Positions 26,550-35,367 of a stretch of DNA of 64,000 nt are shown here, in pieces; within the stretch, counting starts at the first letter, position 1; each line of letters begins with the position of its first letter. A program made the translations under genes and the position numbers. The notes below the pieces were generated by a model. The model did no database searches. It worked only from the letters and a program-made list of their open reading frames with translations, and was not told where the DNA came from. The stretch is from Actinokineospora alba (GTDB lineage: Bacteria; Actinomycetota; Actinomycetes; Mycobacteriales; Pseudonocardiaceae). The stretch is taken from positions 3,224,001-3,288,000 of the forward strand of contig NZ_SNXU01000001.1 in the NCBI RefSeq assembly GCF_004362515.1. Reading direction: 5' to 3'.

Positions 26550-26618
26550 ATGACACAGATCGCCGCGGGAATCGTGGTGGCGGCGTCATTCGTGCCGAGG
26601 CTGGGAGCGGCGCGGTGA
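26550..26618 (+). CDS. Possible 22-residue leader peptide coupled to DUF1345 gene
   Basis: ATG at 26550 is preceded by GGAAGG (10 nt away) and opens a 22-codon frame (MTQIAAGIVVAASFVPRLGAAR). Its TGA (26616-26618) overlaps the GTG start of the DUF1345 gene (26615-26617). This could be a translationally coupled leader or chance; the peptide is a hydrophobic segment plus a basic tail. Confidence 0.3.
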   Translation: MTQIAAGIVVAASFVPRLGAAR

Positions 26619-27238
26619 AATGGCTCTCGCTGGTGTTCTCGCGCATAGTCGAGGGCGCACTGCTCGCGCTGGGCGTGGTGGTCTTCGTGACCGACGGCAT
26701 CACCAGCATCGCCGCGCTGGCGTTGTGGGACGTGTTGGCGGTGGTCTACCTGGTGTCCCGCGTGCGGCGGGTTACCCGGGCCGATCGTCAGGGCGGCTCG
26801 TCGGACTGGCTGGGATCGATGCTCGGCAAGCGCATCGGTCTGCTGTTCACGCTGTTCACCAGCTTGGTCGGGATCACCGCCGGGCTGATGATCGTGATCA
26901 CCGATGTCCCGGCGGAGGAGCAGGCCCTCGCCAAGGCGTTCGCGGTGCCCGCGGTGTTGTTCGCCTGGGCGATCCTGCATTTCGGGTACGCCGAGCGGTA
27001 CGCGCAGGCTTATTACGCGGCCCTGCCCGAAAAGATTCTCATCTTTCCGAACACGCCTGAGCCGAACTTCCGGGACTTCGCGTATTTCTCGTTCACCCTG
27101 GGCACGTCGTTCGCCGTGTCCGACGTCGAGACGAACGCCTCCCGGGTGCGGTCCAAGATTTTGGCGCACAGCGTCCTGGCGTTCGTGTACAACACCGCGA
27201 CGCTGGGTGTCGCCATCGGAGTTATCACCGGCAAGTGA
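26615..27238 (+). CDS. DUF1345-family integral membrane protein
   Basis: A 207-residue protein with about six membrane segments. DUF1345 landmarks are the ITSIAALALWDVLAVVYL helix, the HFGYAERYAQAYYA segment and DFAYFSFTLGTSFAVSDVETNASRVR near residues 145-170. The role is unknown; some members border ion or peptide transporters. GTG 26615 is set by GGGAG 7 nt upstream; an earlier in-frame ATG at 26414 would add a non-conserved hydrophilic stretch. It precedes the secreted peptidase gene by 58 nt. Confidence 0.82.
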   Translation: MKWLSLVFSRIVEGALLALGVVVFVTDGITSIAALALWDVLAVVYLVSRVRRVTRADRQGGSSDWLGSMLGKRIGLLFTLFTSLVGITAGLMIVITDVPAEEQALAKAFAVPAVLFAWAILHFGYAERYAQAYYAALPEKILIFPNTPEPNFRDFAYFSFTLGTSFAVSDVETNASRVRSKILAHSVLAFVYNTATLGVAIGVITGK

Positions 27239-27296
27239 TCTCCAAGATCCACAAAACCAGACAAACCAACGAACAACCATGTCGGGGAGACATTCA

Positions 27297-28910
27297 GTGT
27301 CACGTAAGAAAGTGATAGCGGGAGTGACGGCGGTCGCGAGTGGGGCCGCACTAATCACGGTCATCAGCGTGGCGGGCACGGCGAACGCCGCCACGCTCGC
27401 CTGGCAGCCCTGCGACAACGGTCTGCCCATGGAGTGCGCCAGTGTCAGCGTGCCGATGGACTACAGCGCCCCGGATGGCGAGCAGATCAGCATCGCGATC
27501 AGCCGGGTCAAGGCGACCGATCCGGCTCGGCGGCGGGGTGTGCTGTTCACCAACCCCGGCGGTCCCGGCGGGGAGGGCTTGATCTTTCCGTTGAACTACG
27601 TCGACCTGCCCATCGGCGCCGTCTACGACATCATCGGCATCGACGTGCGCGGTCTCGGCGCCGCGACCAAGCTGACCTGCACCGAGCCGAACACCGACGA
27701 CCTGCAGCAGGGCACGGTGGGCACCTCCAGGCCCGCCGACGCCGACTTCGCGACGATCGCCGAGATCGCGCGGCGGACCGAGGCCGGGTGTGTCACCGGC
27801 GGCGGGGCGTTCCGCAAGCACGTCAACACCCCGAACACCGCCCGCGACCTCGACCGCATCCGTGAGGCCCTCGGCGAGGAAAAGATCAACTACCTCGGCG
27901 TCTCCTACGGCACCTGGCTGGGCGCGGTGTACGGGCAGATGTTCCCAGAGCGCCTCGACCGCAGCGTGCTCGACTCGTCGCTGGACCCGACCAAGACCTG
28001 GCAGGACCAGAACGACGACACCATGGCCTCGACCAAGGGCAACTTCGACGCGTGGGCGAAGTGGACCGCCGCCCGCGACAGCACCTTCCACCTCGGCGAC
28101 ACCGCGTGGGAGGTGCGGGACGCGATCGACACGATCGCGGCCGTGGCCGCGCAGCGCCCGGTGGCGGGATTCGAGAACCAGACCGCGTTCGACGCGGGCG
28201 TCGGCGAATCCACCCGGTACCGGCTGTCGTGGGCGCCGTTCGCCAAGAACATGGGCGCCACGCTGGCCGAGGTCAACGGCAAGCAGCCGGACCCCGCGCT
28301 GGCGGCGAGCAACAAGCGGGCCGCCGACGCCGCCCGGCAACTAGCGGCCGCCGAGGACGGTGGCGTGTCCGCGGCGGTCTACCAGACCGTCACCTGCGAC
28401 TGGGACTGGTCGACCGACCTGGACAGCTACTACCGCGACATGCGTTGGTGGCGCACGTTCTTCCCGTACGGCGGCACGGTGAACACGGTGCAGCCCAACA
28501 ACTGCGCGTTCCACCAGCGCGACGGCGAGGAACTGCCCCGGGTCGGCCGCGCCGAGTACGCGCCGGGACTGGTGTTGGGCGCCGAGGGTGACACCCAGAC
28601 CGCGTTGGCGAACAGCACCGTCATGGCCCGCACCCTGGGCAGTTCGCTGATCCGAGTCCACAACGACGGCACGCACGGCGTGTACGGCCCCGGCGACGCT
28701 CCGATCAAGCCCAACACGTGCGTCAACGACAAGGTCAACGCCTACCTCGTCGACGGTGTGCTGCCTGCCCACCGGACGACCGACTGCGAAACCGCCAACC
28801 CGCCCGCCGCTGTCCCGGCCGACGGTCATGGGTTGCCGGGCTCGGTGCTGATCCCGGACCTCGGCGAACTCATCGAGCAGATCCTCGCCACCGTCCTGCC
28901 CCGACGCTGA
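27297..28910 (+). CDS. Secreted alpha/beta hydrolase, tripeptidyl aminopeptidase-like (TAP family)
   Basis: A 537-residue exported hydrolase. The signal peptide is at ~1-33 (VSRKKVIAG, ends TANAAT). The alpha/beta fold begins with the oxyanion segment TNPGGPGGEGL; the nucleophile elbow is GVSYGTWLG (Ser in GxSxG, ~residue 204). A C-terminal TAP-like part has GDTQTALANS and the catalytic-His region NDGTHGVYG, ending with the family CVNDKVNAYLVDGVLP. It resembles Streptomyces SlpD/SlpE and Tap, which remove N-terminal tripeptides from secreted proteins. GGGGAG 7 nt before GTG 27297 sets the start. A paralogue lies at 38453-40057. Confidence 0.9.
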   Translation: MSRKKVIAGVTAVASGAALITVISVAGTANAATLAWQPCDNGLPMECASVSVPMDYSAPDGEQISIAISRVKATDPARRRGVLFTNPGGPGGEGLIFPLNYVDLPIGAVYDIIGIDVRGLGAATKLTCTEPNTDDLQQGTVGTSRPADADFATIAEIARRTEAGCVTGGGAFRKHVNTPNTARDLDRIREALGEEKINYLGVSYGTWLGAVYGQMFPERLDRSVLDSSLDPTKTWQDQNDDTMASTKGNFDAWAKWTAARDSTFHLGDTAWEVRDAIDTIAAVAAQRPVAGFENQTAFDAGVGESTRYRLSWAPFAKNMGATLAEVNGKQPDPALAASNKRAADAARQLAAAEDGGVSAAVYQTVTCDWDWSTDLDSYYRDMRWWRTFFPYGGTVNTVQPNNCAFHQRDGEELPRVGRAEYAPGLVLGAEGDTQTALANSTVMARTLGSSLIRVHNDGTHGVYGPGDAPIKPNTCVNDKVNAYLVDGVLPAHRTTDCETANPPAAVPADGHGLPGSVLIPDLGELIEQILATVLPRR

Positions 28911-28920
28911 CCCGTTGACT

Positions 28921-28959
28921 GCGGGATCCCACCCAACTTCCCCGTGGGTGGGATCCCGC
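28921..28959. terminator. Terminator-like hairpin
   Basis: Perfect 15-bp stem (28921-28935 and 28945-28959), 9-nt loop, 10 nt after the peptidase stop. Confidence 0.85.
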
Positions 28960-29107
28960 ACCACCATCCGATCGAGAAGGCGTTGAACACCTACCGCCGG
29001 CGCCGCGCATGGCAGGCCGGATCGTGGGCCGTGACCTGATGGACCACCTCGACACCTGGCTGTATTGGCAAGACCACGCCGCCGATCCAGTGACACCAAG
29101 GAACCCA

Positions 29108-30055
29108 GTGCAGACTTCAACCCCCACACCGGTGAACGCGCCGATCCGGTGGATCATCACCGGCGTGCTCGCGCTGATCGCGCTGATCGGCGTCTACCTG
29201 CTCGCGATCTGCACGCGCACCGGGCAGGCATGGGAGAACGCCGCGCTGCGCGGCGCCGACCAGGTCGACCCGGAGACCCTGGACACCGCCCGAAACGACC
29301 TGGGTGAGATCACGACCTACACCCTGGCGGGCGCGATCCTGCTGGTGGGCGTGGTCGGGCTGCTGCGCCGCCGGGTCGACCTCGCGGTCGCGGGCATGGG
29401 GCTGATCATCGTCGGACTGGGCATCACCGAGGTCCTCAAGCGGTTCGTCCTGGTCCGACCGGAGCTGCTCGAGACCAGCGGACATTACGCGCACAACAGC
29501 TTTCCCAGCGGCCACACCACCATCGCGATGACCGTGCTGCTGGCGCTGCTGATCGTCGTCCCCTACCGATGGCGGGGCGTCACCATGTTCTTCGCCACCC
29601 TCTATGCCCTGGGCATCGGCGCGCAGACGGTCACGGCCAAATGGCACCGGGTCAGCGACACCCTCGGCGCCGACGCCGTCGCCCTGCTCTGCGCCTGCGC
29701 CGTCTCGTGGTGGCTGATGCGCCGCGGCCGCATCATCCGCCACACGGGGCGCCCCTTGGTGTCCCGCACGATCATCGTCACCTTCTGGGCCCTCGCGCTG
29801 GCGTTCGTCGGCGCGGCGGGCGCGATCATTCTGGACGCCACGGCGAACCAGGGCGACCCGGCCCAGTTCGACGCCACCGCGCTGGACAACGCCTACCTGG
29901 CGGCCAACGCACTCGCCATCGCCGGATCCATCGCCACCTTGCTGATCTTCTGGGGCTTGTGGCGCAGGCTGGAGATCCCCGCGAAAAGCACTGGAACCAC
30001 ACCGATTCCCGACCAGGAACCGGCGGGATGGCCCGTCCATGCCGGTCACCTGTGA
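29108..30055 (+). CDS. PAP2 superfamily membrane phosphatase
   Basis: A 315-residue, multi-pass protein with the three phosphatase motifs: KRFVLVRPEL (KxxxxxxRP, ~residues 114-122), SFPSGHTT (~136-143) and the modified third motif KWHRVSDTLGAD (~180-191, His and Asp kept). It likely dephosphorylates a lipid phosphate such as undecaprenyl-PP or phosphatidate on the outer face of the membrane. GTG 29108 is chosen because AAGGA lies 5 nt upstream; ATG 29009 has no site and adds non-homologous residues. It stands between the peptidase terminator and a small membrane protein. Confidence 0.87.
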   Translation: MQTSTPTPVNAPIRWIITGVLALIALIGVYLLAICTRTGQAWENAALRGADQVDPETLDTARNDLGEITTYTLAGAILLVGVVGLLRRRVDLAVAGMGLIIVGLGITEVLKRFVLVRPELLETSGHYAHNSFPSGHTTIAMTVLLALLIVVPYRWRGVTMFFATLYALGIGAQTVTAKWHRVSDTLGADAVALLCACAVSWWLMRRGRIIRHTGRPLVSRTIIVTFWALALAFVGAAGAIILDATANQGDPAQFDATALDNAYLAANALAIAGSIATLLIFWGLWRRLEIPAKSTGTTPIPDQEPAGWPVHAGHL

Positions 30056-30095
30056 CGATCGACAGGCCATAGTGGACGCTGCCAGAGGAGACGCC

Positions 30096-30248
30096 ATGGA
30101 CTTGCTTTTCCTGGTGCTGCGGACTGCCGGGATCGCGGTCGTCGCGGGGATCACGCTCGCGGTGATCGTGACGCGATCGGGTGCGGGCACCTCGAAGGAG
30201 GTCTCGACGCAGGTGGGGGAAGCGGACCCGGTGGTGCGTCCGAAATAG
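30096..30248 (+). CDS. Small single-pass membrane protein, 50 residues
   Basis: MDLLFLVLRTAGIAVVAG begins a single transmembrane helix, followed by a short polar tail with Ser/Thr/Glu. GAGGAG 5 nt before ATG 30096 is a strong ribosome site, which argues that it is real. It sits between PAP2 and the ctpE-like gene on the same strand. The function is unknown. Confidence 0.6.
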   Translation: MDLLFLVLRTAGIAVVAGITLAVIVTRSGAGTSKEVSTQVGEADPVVRPK

Positions 30249-30307
30249 ACGGTGGTGGGCAGGTGTGCCGCCACTACAGCTCGCCCATGGATGTGGAGGC
30301 TCTTCTT

Positions 30308-32698
30308 ATGTCAGCGGAACAGACCGTGGTCGTGCCGGAAACCGGGCTCAGCGCGGCCGAGGTCGCCCAGCGCGTGGCCGATGGCCAGACCAACGACGTC
30401 CCCACCAGGGCCAGTCGCAGTGTGTGGGACATCGTCCGGGCCAACGTGTTCACCAGGATCAACGCCATCTTCGGCGTCCTCTTCCTGATCATCATGTCCA
30501 CCGGGTACTTCCTCGACGGCCTGTTCGGTGGCCTGATCGTGGCCAACAGCGTCATCGGTGTGATCCAGGAGGTGCGGGCCAAACGCACCCTGGACCGGCT
30601 CGCGATCGTGGGCCAGACAAAGCCGCGAGTCCTCCGCGACGGCGTGTCGAAAGAGGTCGCGCCCAACGAGGTCGTGCTCGACGATGTGATCGAGATCGGC
30701 GCGGGCGACCAGATCGTCGTCGACGGCGAACTGCTTTACGGCGAGGCCCTGGAGATCGACGAGTCCCTGCTGACCGGCGAGTCCGACCCGGTCGTCGCGG
30801 GCCCCGGCGACCCGGTGCTGTCGGGCAGCTTCGTCGTCGCGGGCGGCGGCGCCTACCGGGCCACCAAGGTCGGCCGCGAGGCGTACGCGGCCAAGCTGGC
30901 CGAGGAGGCCAGCAAGTTCACCCTGGTCGACTCCGAGCTGCGCAACGGCATCAACAAGATCCTCAAGTTCATCACCTACCTGCTGGTCCCGGCGGGCGCC
31001 CTGTCGATCTACAACCAGCTTTCCGGCGACCAGGCGCTGCCGGAGGCGCTGCGCGGGATGGTCGCCGCGCTGGTGCCGATGGTCCCCGAGGGCCTGATCC
31101 TGATCACCGCGATCGCGTTCGCCGTCGGCGTCACCCGGCTGGGCAAGCGCCAGTGCCTGGTCAACGAGCTGCCCGCGATCGAGGGCCTGGCCAGGGTCGA
31201 CGTGGTGTGCGCGGACAAGACCGGCACCCTCACCGAGAACGGGATGCGGCTCTCGGAGACCCGCGTGCTCGACGGCGACGAGTCGGTGTCGTTCGCGCTC
31301 GCCGCGCTGGCCGCCGCCGAGCCGCGGCCGAACGCGAGTCTGCTCGCCATCGCCGAGGCCTACCCGGACGACCCGGGCTGGGAGATCTCCGACGTCGTGC
31401 CGTTCTCGTCCGCGCGCAAGTGGAGCGGCGTGAGCTTCGCCGACAACGGCAACTGGGTGCTTGGCGCCCCGGACGTCCTGCTGGCCGCCGACAGCGCGGA
31501 GCGCGCTGTCGCCGAGCGGATCGGGTCGACGGGTCTGCGAGTGCTGCTGCTGGGCCGGTGCGCGCTGCCGGTGTCCTCGCCGGACGGGCCGGGGGAGGTC
31601 GTGTCCGTGGCGCTGGTGGTGCTGGAGCAGAAAGTCCGGCCGGACGCCAAGTCCACTTTGGAGTACTTCGCCGAGCAGAACGTCACGGTGAAAGTGATCT
31701 CCGGAGACAACGCGCTCTCGGTCTCGGCGGTCGCCGGATCACTCGGCCTGCCCAACGCGGGCGACGCGGTCGACGCCCGCACGCTGCCCACCGACCCGTA
31801 CCGGCTCGCCGAGACCGTGGCGGCGGGAACCGTGTTCGGGCGGGTCACCCCCGCGCAGAAGCGGGCCATGGTCGGGGGCCTGCAATCGAAGGGCCACACC
31901 GTCGCGATGACCGGCGACGGCGTCAACGACGTGCTGGCGCTCAAGGACGCCGACATCGGCGTCGCCATGGGCGCGGGCAGCCCGGCCACCCGCGCGGTGG
32001 CGCAGATCGTCTTGCTGGACAACAAGTTCGCCACCCTGCCGCACGTCGTCGCCGAGGGCAGGCGGGTGATCGGCAACATCGAGCGGGTCGCGAACCTGTT
32101 CCTCACCAAGACGGTGTACTCGGTGCTGCTGGCGCTGATGGTCGGCATCCCCGGGCTGATCGGCTTCGACGCGCTGCCCTACCCGTTCCTGCCTCGACAC
32201 GTGACGATCACCGGCTGGTTCACCATCGGCCTGCCCGCGTTCGTGCTTTCCCTGGCCCCCAACAACGAACGCGCGCGCAGCGGGTTCGTCGCCCGCGTCA
32301 TGCGGATGGCGATCCCGGCAGGCGTGGTGATCGCGGTGGCCTGCTTCGTGTCCTACGTGCTGACGTATCCGGGTGCGGGTGCGAGCCAGACGCAGATCGT
32401 GCAGGCCGGCACCACGGCGCTGATCACGGTGATCGCGCTGGCGCTGTGGGTGCTGGCGATCGTGGCGCGGCCATACACGTGGTGGAAGGTGACGCTGGTC
32501 GCGGTCATGGCCGCCGCGTCGGCGCTGATGTTCGTGCTTCCGTTGACGCAGCGGCTTTTCCTGCTCGACCCGAGCAATGGCGCGTACACGTGGATCGCGG
32601 TGGCGTGCGCGGGCGTCGGTATCGTGCTGATCGAGGCGTCCTGGTGGATCGGTGCCAAGCTGCGCGGCGAGAAACCCGCGTTCCTGCCGGAGAACTAG
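30308..32698 (+). CDS. ctpE: P-type ATPase, CtpE-like cation transporter
   Basis: A 796-residue P-type ATPase very close to mycobacterial CtpE, which is linked to Ca2+ uptake. Visible motifs: TGES (156-159, actuator domain), PEGL (260-263, metal-site helix), phosphorylated Asp303 in DKTGTLT, and TGDGVNDVLALKDADIGVAMG near 530-550. About ten membrane helices. CtpE hallmarks include VRANVFTRINAI, ANSVIG, SKFTLV.SELRNGIN and FLTKTVYSVLLAL. No N-terminal heavy-metal domain. GTGGAGG 8 nt upstream supports ATG 30308. Followed at 32731 by a hairpin. Confidence 0.9.
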   Translation: MSAEQTVVVPETGLSAAEVAQRVADGQTNDVPTRASRSVWDIVRANVFTRINAIFGVLFLIIMSTGYFLDGLFGGLIVANSVIGVIQEVRAKRTLDRLAIVGQTKPRVLRDGVSKEVAPNEVVLDDVIEIGAGDQIVVDGELLYGEALEIDESLLTGESDPVVAGPGDPVLSGSFVVAGGGAYRATKVGREAYAAKLAEEASKFTLVDSELRNGINKILKFITYLLVPAGALSIYNQLSGDQALPEALRGMVAALVPMVPEGLILITAIAFAVGVTRLGKRQCLVNELPAIEGLARVDVVCADKTGTLTENGMRLSETRVLDGDESVSFALAALAAAEPRPNASLLAIAEAYPDDPGWEISDVVPFSSARKWSGVSFADNGNWVLGAPDVLLAADSAERAVAERIGSTGLRVLLLGRCALPVSSPDGPGEVVSVALVVLEQKVRPDAKSTLEYFAEQNVTVKVISGDNALSVSAVAGSLGLPNAGDAVDARTLPTDPYRLAETVAAGTVFGRVTPAQKRAMVGGLQSKGHTVAMTGDGVNDVLALKDADIGVAMGAGSPATRAVAQIVLLDNKFATLPHVVAEGRRVIGNIERVANLFLTKTVYSVLLALMVGIPGLIGFDALPYPFLPRHVTITGWFTIGLPAFVLSLAPNNERARSGFVARVMRMAIPAGVVIAVACFVSYVLTYPGAGASQTQIVQAGTTALITVIALALWVLAIVARPYTWWKVTLVAVMAAASALMFVLPLTQRLFLLDPSNGAYTWIAVACAGVGIVLIEASWWIGAKLRGEKPAFLPEN

Positions 32699-32730
32699 CG
32701 CGCGGGCGTCCGCCTGTGTGGGCTTGGCCG

Positions 32731-32752
32731 GGTCCAGCCACTTGGCTGGACC
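32731..32752. terminator. Short hairpin after ctpE-like gene
   Basis: Perfect 10-2-10 inverted repeat (GGTCCAGCCA / TGGCTGGACC) 33 nt after the stop; likely terminator. Confidence 0.6.
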
Positions 32753-32855
32753 AAGTGGACGGTCGGCGGATACTTTCCTTGCCGCGGCACCAATACCCTG
32801 GCAAGTACCGCAAAGCCACCTGTCGGCTCGCGGATTTGCTTTGTCAAGGAGAATC

Positions 32856-33212
32856 ATGGAATCGGAATCCACCGCGTACACAGTGGTGAGCCTCGTGCTG
32901 GCGATCATCGCGATCGCCGGCCTGTGGATGGTGTTCAAGAAGGCCGGACGTCCGGGTTGGTGGGCGATCATCCCGATCGTGAACGTGTTCGTGACGATCA
33001 AGATCGCGGGCCGGGCAGGTTGGTGGATCCTGCTGTTCCTGATCCCGATCGTCAACGTCGTGATCGCGATCATCGTCTCCATCGACCTCGCGAAGAAGTT
33101 CGGCAAGAGCGCGATGTTCGGTGTGTTCGGCCTGTTCTTGTTCCCGTTCATCGGCACCCCGATGATCGGCTTCGGCGACGCCCAGTATCAGGACGAACTG
33201 GTCGCGGCGTGA
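32856..33212 (+). CDS. DUF5684-like small membrane protein
   Basis: A 118-residue protein with three hydrophobic helices and two copies of a GRxGWW motif (KKAGRPGWWAIIPIVNVF and IAGRAGWWILLFLIPIVN), characteristic of the DUF5684/signal-peptidase-associated small membrane family. AAGGAG 4 nt before ATG 32856 fixes the start. The function is unknown; it may be membrane-organising or a cofactor of an enzyme encoded elsewhere. Confidence 0.8.
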   Translation: MESESTAYTVVSLVLAIIAIAGLWMVFKKAGRPGWWAIIPIVNVFVTIKIAGRAGWWILLFLIPIVNVVIAIIVSIDLAKKFGKSAMFGVFGLFLFPFIGTPMIGFGDAQYQDELVAA

Positions 33213-33219
33213 GTCGTTC

Positions 33220-33256
33220 GGTGTGAGTGGGTCCGCGCAGCGGGTCCACTCACACC
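33220..33256. terminator. Bidirectional terminator-like hairpin
   Basis: 11-bp perfect outer stem (33220-33230 and 33246-33256) that can extend inward with wobble pairs; lies between the convergent DUF5684 and histidine kinase genes. Confidence 0.75.
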
Positions 33257-33260
33257 GTGG

Positions 33261-34565
33261 TCACCTGGCGGTCGGGACGCGGAGGGTGAACCGGCTGCCC
33301 TGGCCCTCGGCGCTGACCGCTTCCACGGATCCCCCGCCCGCCTCGATGAGACCGCGGGTGATGGCCAGTCCCAGTCCGCTGCCGCCGCCGCCGCGGCTGC
33401 GCGACTTCTCGGCGCGGTAGAACCGGTCGAACAGGTGCGGCAAGTCCTCGGCGGCGACCCCCGGGCCGTTGTCGACGACGTCGACCCGGATGTCATCGTG
33501 TCCGGTGTGGACGGTGACGGTGACGTGGCCGCCCGGGTGGGTGTAGCGCACGGCGTTGACGACGAGGTTGCCCAGCGCCTGCCGCAGCCGCAATGGGTCG
33601 GTCACGGTCACCGCGGGTTCCGCGGTTACCGCGGACAAGGTGATGCCCTTCCGCGCCGCGGTCGGCTGGTTCCCGGCGACCACCCTGCGGGCGATATCGG
33701 TGACGTCGGTGGGTTCCGGGTGCAGGCGCAGCTGCCCGGCGTCGGCCATGGCCAGCACCGCGAGGTCCTCGACGAGCTGGTTGAGGTGGGCGGTCTCCTC
33801 GCGCAGTGAGGCGACCAGGTCGCCGTCCAGCGGGACGACACCGTCCTGGGCGGCCTCCAGGTAGCCGGTGAGGTTGGCCAGCGGGTTGCGCAGCTCGTGC
33901 GCGATGTCGGCGGTCATGCTCTCGCGGGAGCGACGGGCGGCCCGCATCGACGACGCCATCGCGTTGAACGCCGCGCCGAGCCGGGCGACCTCGTCGTCGC
34001 CGCGCACCTCGACGCGGGCGCAGTGGTCGCCCGCTCCCATGCGCTGTGCCGCCTCGGTCAGCAGGCGGACTGGACGGGTCACCCGGCGGCCGACGACCAC
34101 CGTCAGCCCCGTGGCCGCGATCAGCACCGCCAAGGCGGTCAGCGCGGTGCGCAGCCAGCCGCCGTCGGAGAACGGGTCGAACCGGTCTTGGCCGCCGATG
34201 TGCAGCCACGCGGGCACGACGCCGTCGGGTTCCAACCGCGCCACCGGCCCGCCGGACAGGGCTGGGGCGTTCGGTGCGGCCGAGTCCGCGATCACGCCCC
34301 GGTCGACCTCGATGAGCGTCACCCGCCTGCCGATCCGCTCCGCGAGGCGCCGGACAAGCGGGTCGACTCCGTCCCAGCTTCCACGTTCGGCGGCGAAGAC
34401 GAGCAGCTCGCCGTACACCTGGGAGTCCGTCTCGATCGACTCCGCGTACTCGTGCTGGAGTCGCCTGCCGGTGTCGGCGGTGGTGAGCCAGGCGGTGGCG
34501 GCGACCGCCAGCACGGCGACCGCCAGCGACATTCCCAGCAACCGCCGGACCAGGCTAGGGCGCAC
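33261..34565 (-). CDS. Sensor histidine kinase (OmpR-type partner)
   Basis: A 434-residue membrane kinase. TM1 is at ~9-29, an extracellular sensor at ~30-137, TM2 at ~138-158, HAMP at ~160-212, HisKA with phospho-acceptor His223 in ADIAHELRNPL, and HATPase at ~310-430 (N box LVVNAVRYTHPGG, G1 DNGPGV, G2 GGSGLGLAI). The GTG start overlaps the response-regulator stop by 11 nt, so the pair is translationally coupled. The signal is unknown; the short extracellular loop suggests an envelope stimulus. Confidence 0.92.
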   Translation of the reverse strand: MRPSLVRRLLGMSLAVAVLAVAATAWLTTADTGRRLQHEYAESIETDSQVYGELLVFAAERGSWDGVDPLVRRLAERIGRRVTLIEVDRGVIADSAAPNAPALSGGPVARLEPDGVVPAWLHIGGQDRFDPFSDGGWLRTALTALAVLIAATGLTVVVGRRVTRPVRLLTEAAQRMGAGDHCARVEVRGDDEVARLGAAFNAMASSMRAARRSRESMTADIAHELRNPLANLTGYLEAAQDGVVPLDGDLVASLREETAHLNQLVEDLAVLAMADAGQLRLHPEPTDVTDIARRVVAGNQPTAARKGITLSAVTAEPAVTVTDPLRLRQALGNLVVNAVRYTHPGGHVTVTVHTGHDDIRVDVVDNGPGVAAEDLPHLFDRFYRAEKSRSRGGGGSGLGLAITRGLIEAGGGSVEAVSAEGQGSRFTLRVPTAR

Positions 34566-35265
34566 CGTCTTCCTCCTCGGCGAGTTTGTAGCCCACCCCG
34601 TAGACGGTGAGGATCACCGTGGGCCGCGCCGGATCGTCCTCCAGCTTGCGGCGCAGATTCATCACGTGGACGTCGACCGTGCGGTCGAGCACGTAGTGGT
34701 CGAAGCCGAAGGCGCGGTCGATGAGCTGCTGGCGGGTGAACACCTTGCCGGGTTCAGCGCACAGCGACGCGAGGATCCGGAACTCGGCCGCTGTCAGTTC
34801 GACCGGCGTCCCGGCCCGGCTCGCCTCGTGCCGCCGGGTGTCCACGGTGAGCGACCCGACCCGGTGCACCCCGTCGTCCGCGGCGGCGGACCGCTGCGCC
34901 CGGCGCAGCACCGTCCGCACGCGCGCCGCCAGTTCACGCGGGCTGTACGGCTTGGTCAGGTAGTCGTCGGCGCCCAGGTCCAGCGCCAGCAGCAGGTCGT
35001 CCTCACCGGTGCGCGCGGTCAGCATGATGATCGGCAGCTGCGCCGTCGACTCGTCGGCCCGCACGATCCGGCACACGTCGAGCCCGTCGACCCGGGGCAT
35101 CATCAGGTCCAGCACCAACAGGTCCGGCCCTCGCCTGCGCACCTCGTCGAGCGCGGCCCGCCCGTCCGGGGCGATGACCACCGAGTGCCCGTCCCGCTCG
35201 AGGTACCGGCGGACGAGGTCGGCCTGCTTGGGGTCGTCCTCGGCGACCACGATCCGTGCTCCCAT
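34555..35265 (-). CDS. OmpR/PhoB-family response regulator
   Basis: A 236-residue regulator: receiver at ~1-115 with phospho-acceptor Asp53 (LLVLDLMMPRVDG), Thr in MLTAR and Lys in TKPY; winged-helix DNA-binding domain at ~135-230 (ELTAAEFRILASL, FTRQQLIDRAFG, VDVHVMNLRRKLE, YGVGYKL). ATG 35265 lacks a ribosome site; AATACT 7 nt upstream may be the -10 of a leaderless mRNA. It is cotranscribed with the kinase. The direct repeat at 35330-35347 between it and the divergent secreted gene is a likely target. Confidence 0.93.
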   Translation of the reverse strand: MGARIVVAEDDPKQADLVRRYLERDGHSVVIAPDGRAALDEVRRRGPDLLVLDLMMPRVDGLDVCRIVRADESTAQLPIIMLTARTGEDDLLLALDLGADDYLTKPYSPRELAARVRTVLRRAQRSAAADDGVHRVGSLTVDTRRHEASRAGTPVELTAAEFRILASLCAEPGKVFTRQQLIDRAFGFDHYVLDRTVDVHVMNLRRKLEDDPARPTVILTVYGVGYKLAEEEDGAP

Positions 35266-35329
35266 GACCGACAGTATTGCCTGGTCGGACGGTGTCCGCG
35301 GGGTCACTCAGCGAACGCTGACAACGTCC

Positions 35330-35347
35330 TCATCAGTTCTTCATCAG
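35330..35347. promoter_or_regulatory. Direct repeat, likely OmpR-type operator
   Basis: TCATCAG occurs at 35330-35336 and again at 35341-35347, an 11-bp period. OmpR/PhoB winged-helix dimers bind tandem half-sites with this spacing. It lies in the 102-nt divergent region between the response regulator and the secreted protein gene. Confidence 0.6.
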
Positions 35348-35367
35348 TGCGCGCACACCATCGAGAC

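Noticed and set aside
30181..32889. 902-codon plus-strand frame overlapping the ctpE-like gene
   Set aside because: Arg/Gly-rich product without motifs; the other frame encodes a complete P-type ATPase.
34555..34565. Possible frameshift between response regulator and kinase
   Set aside because: Both proteins are complete with normal ends; the 11-nt overlap is ordinary translational coupling.
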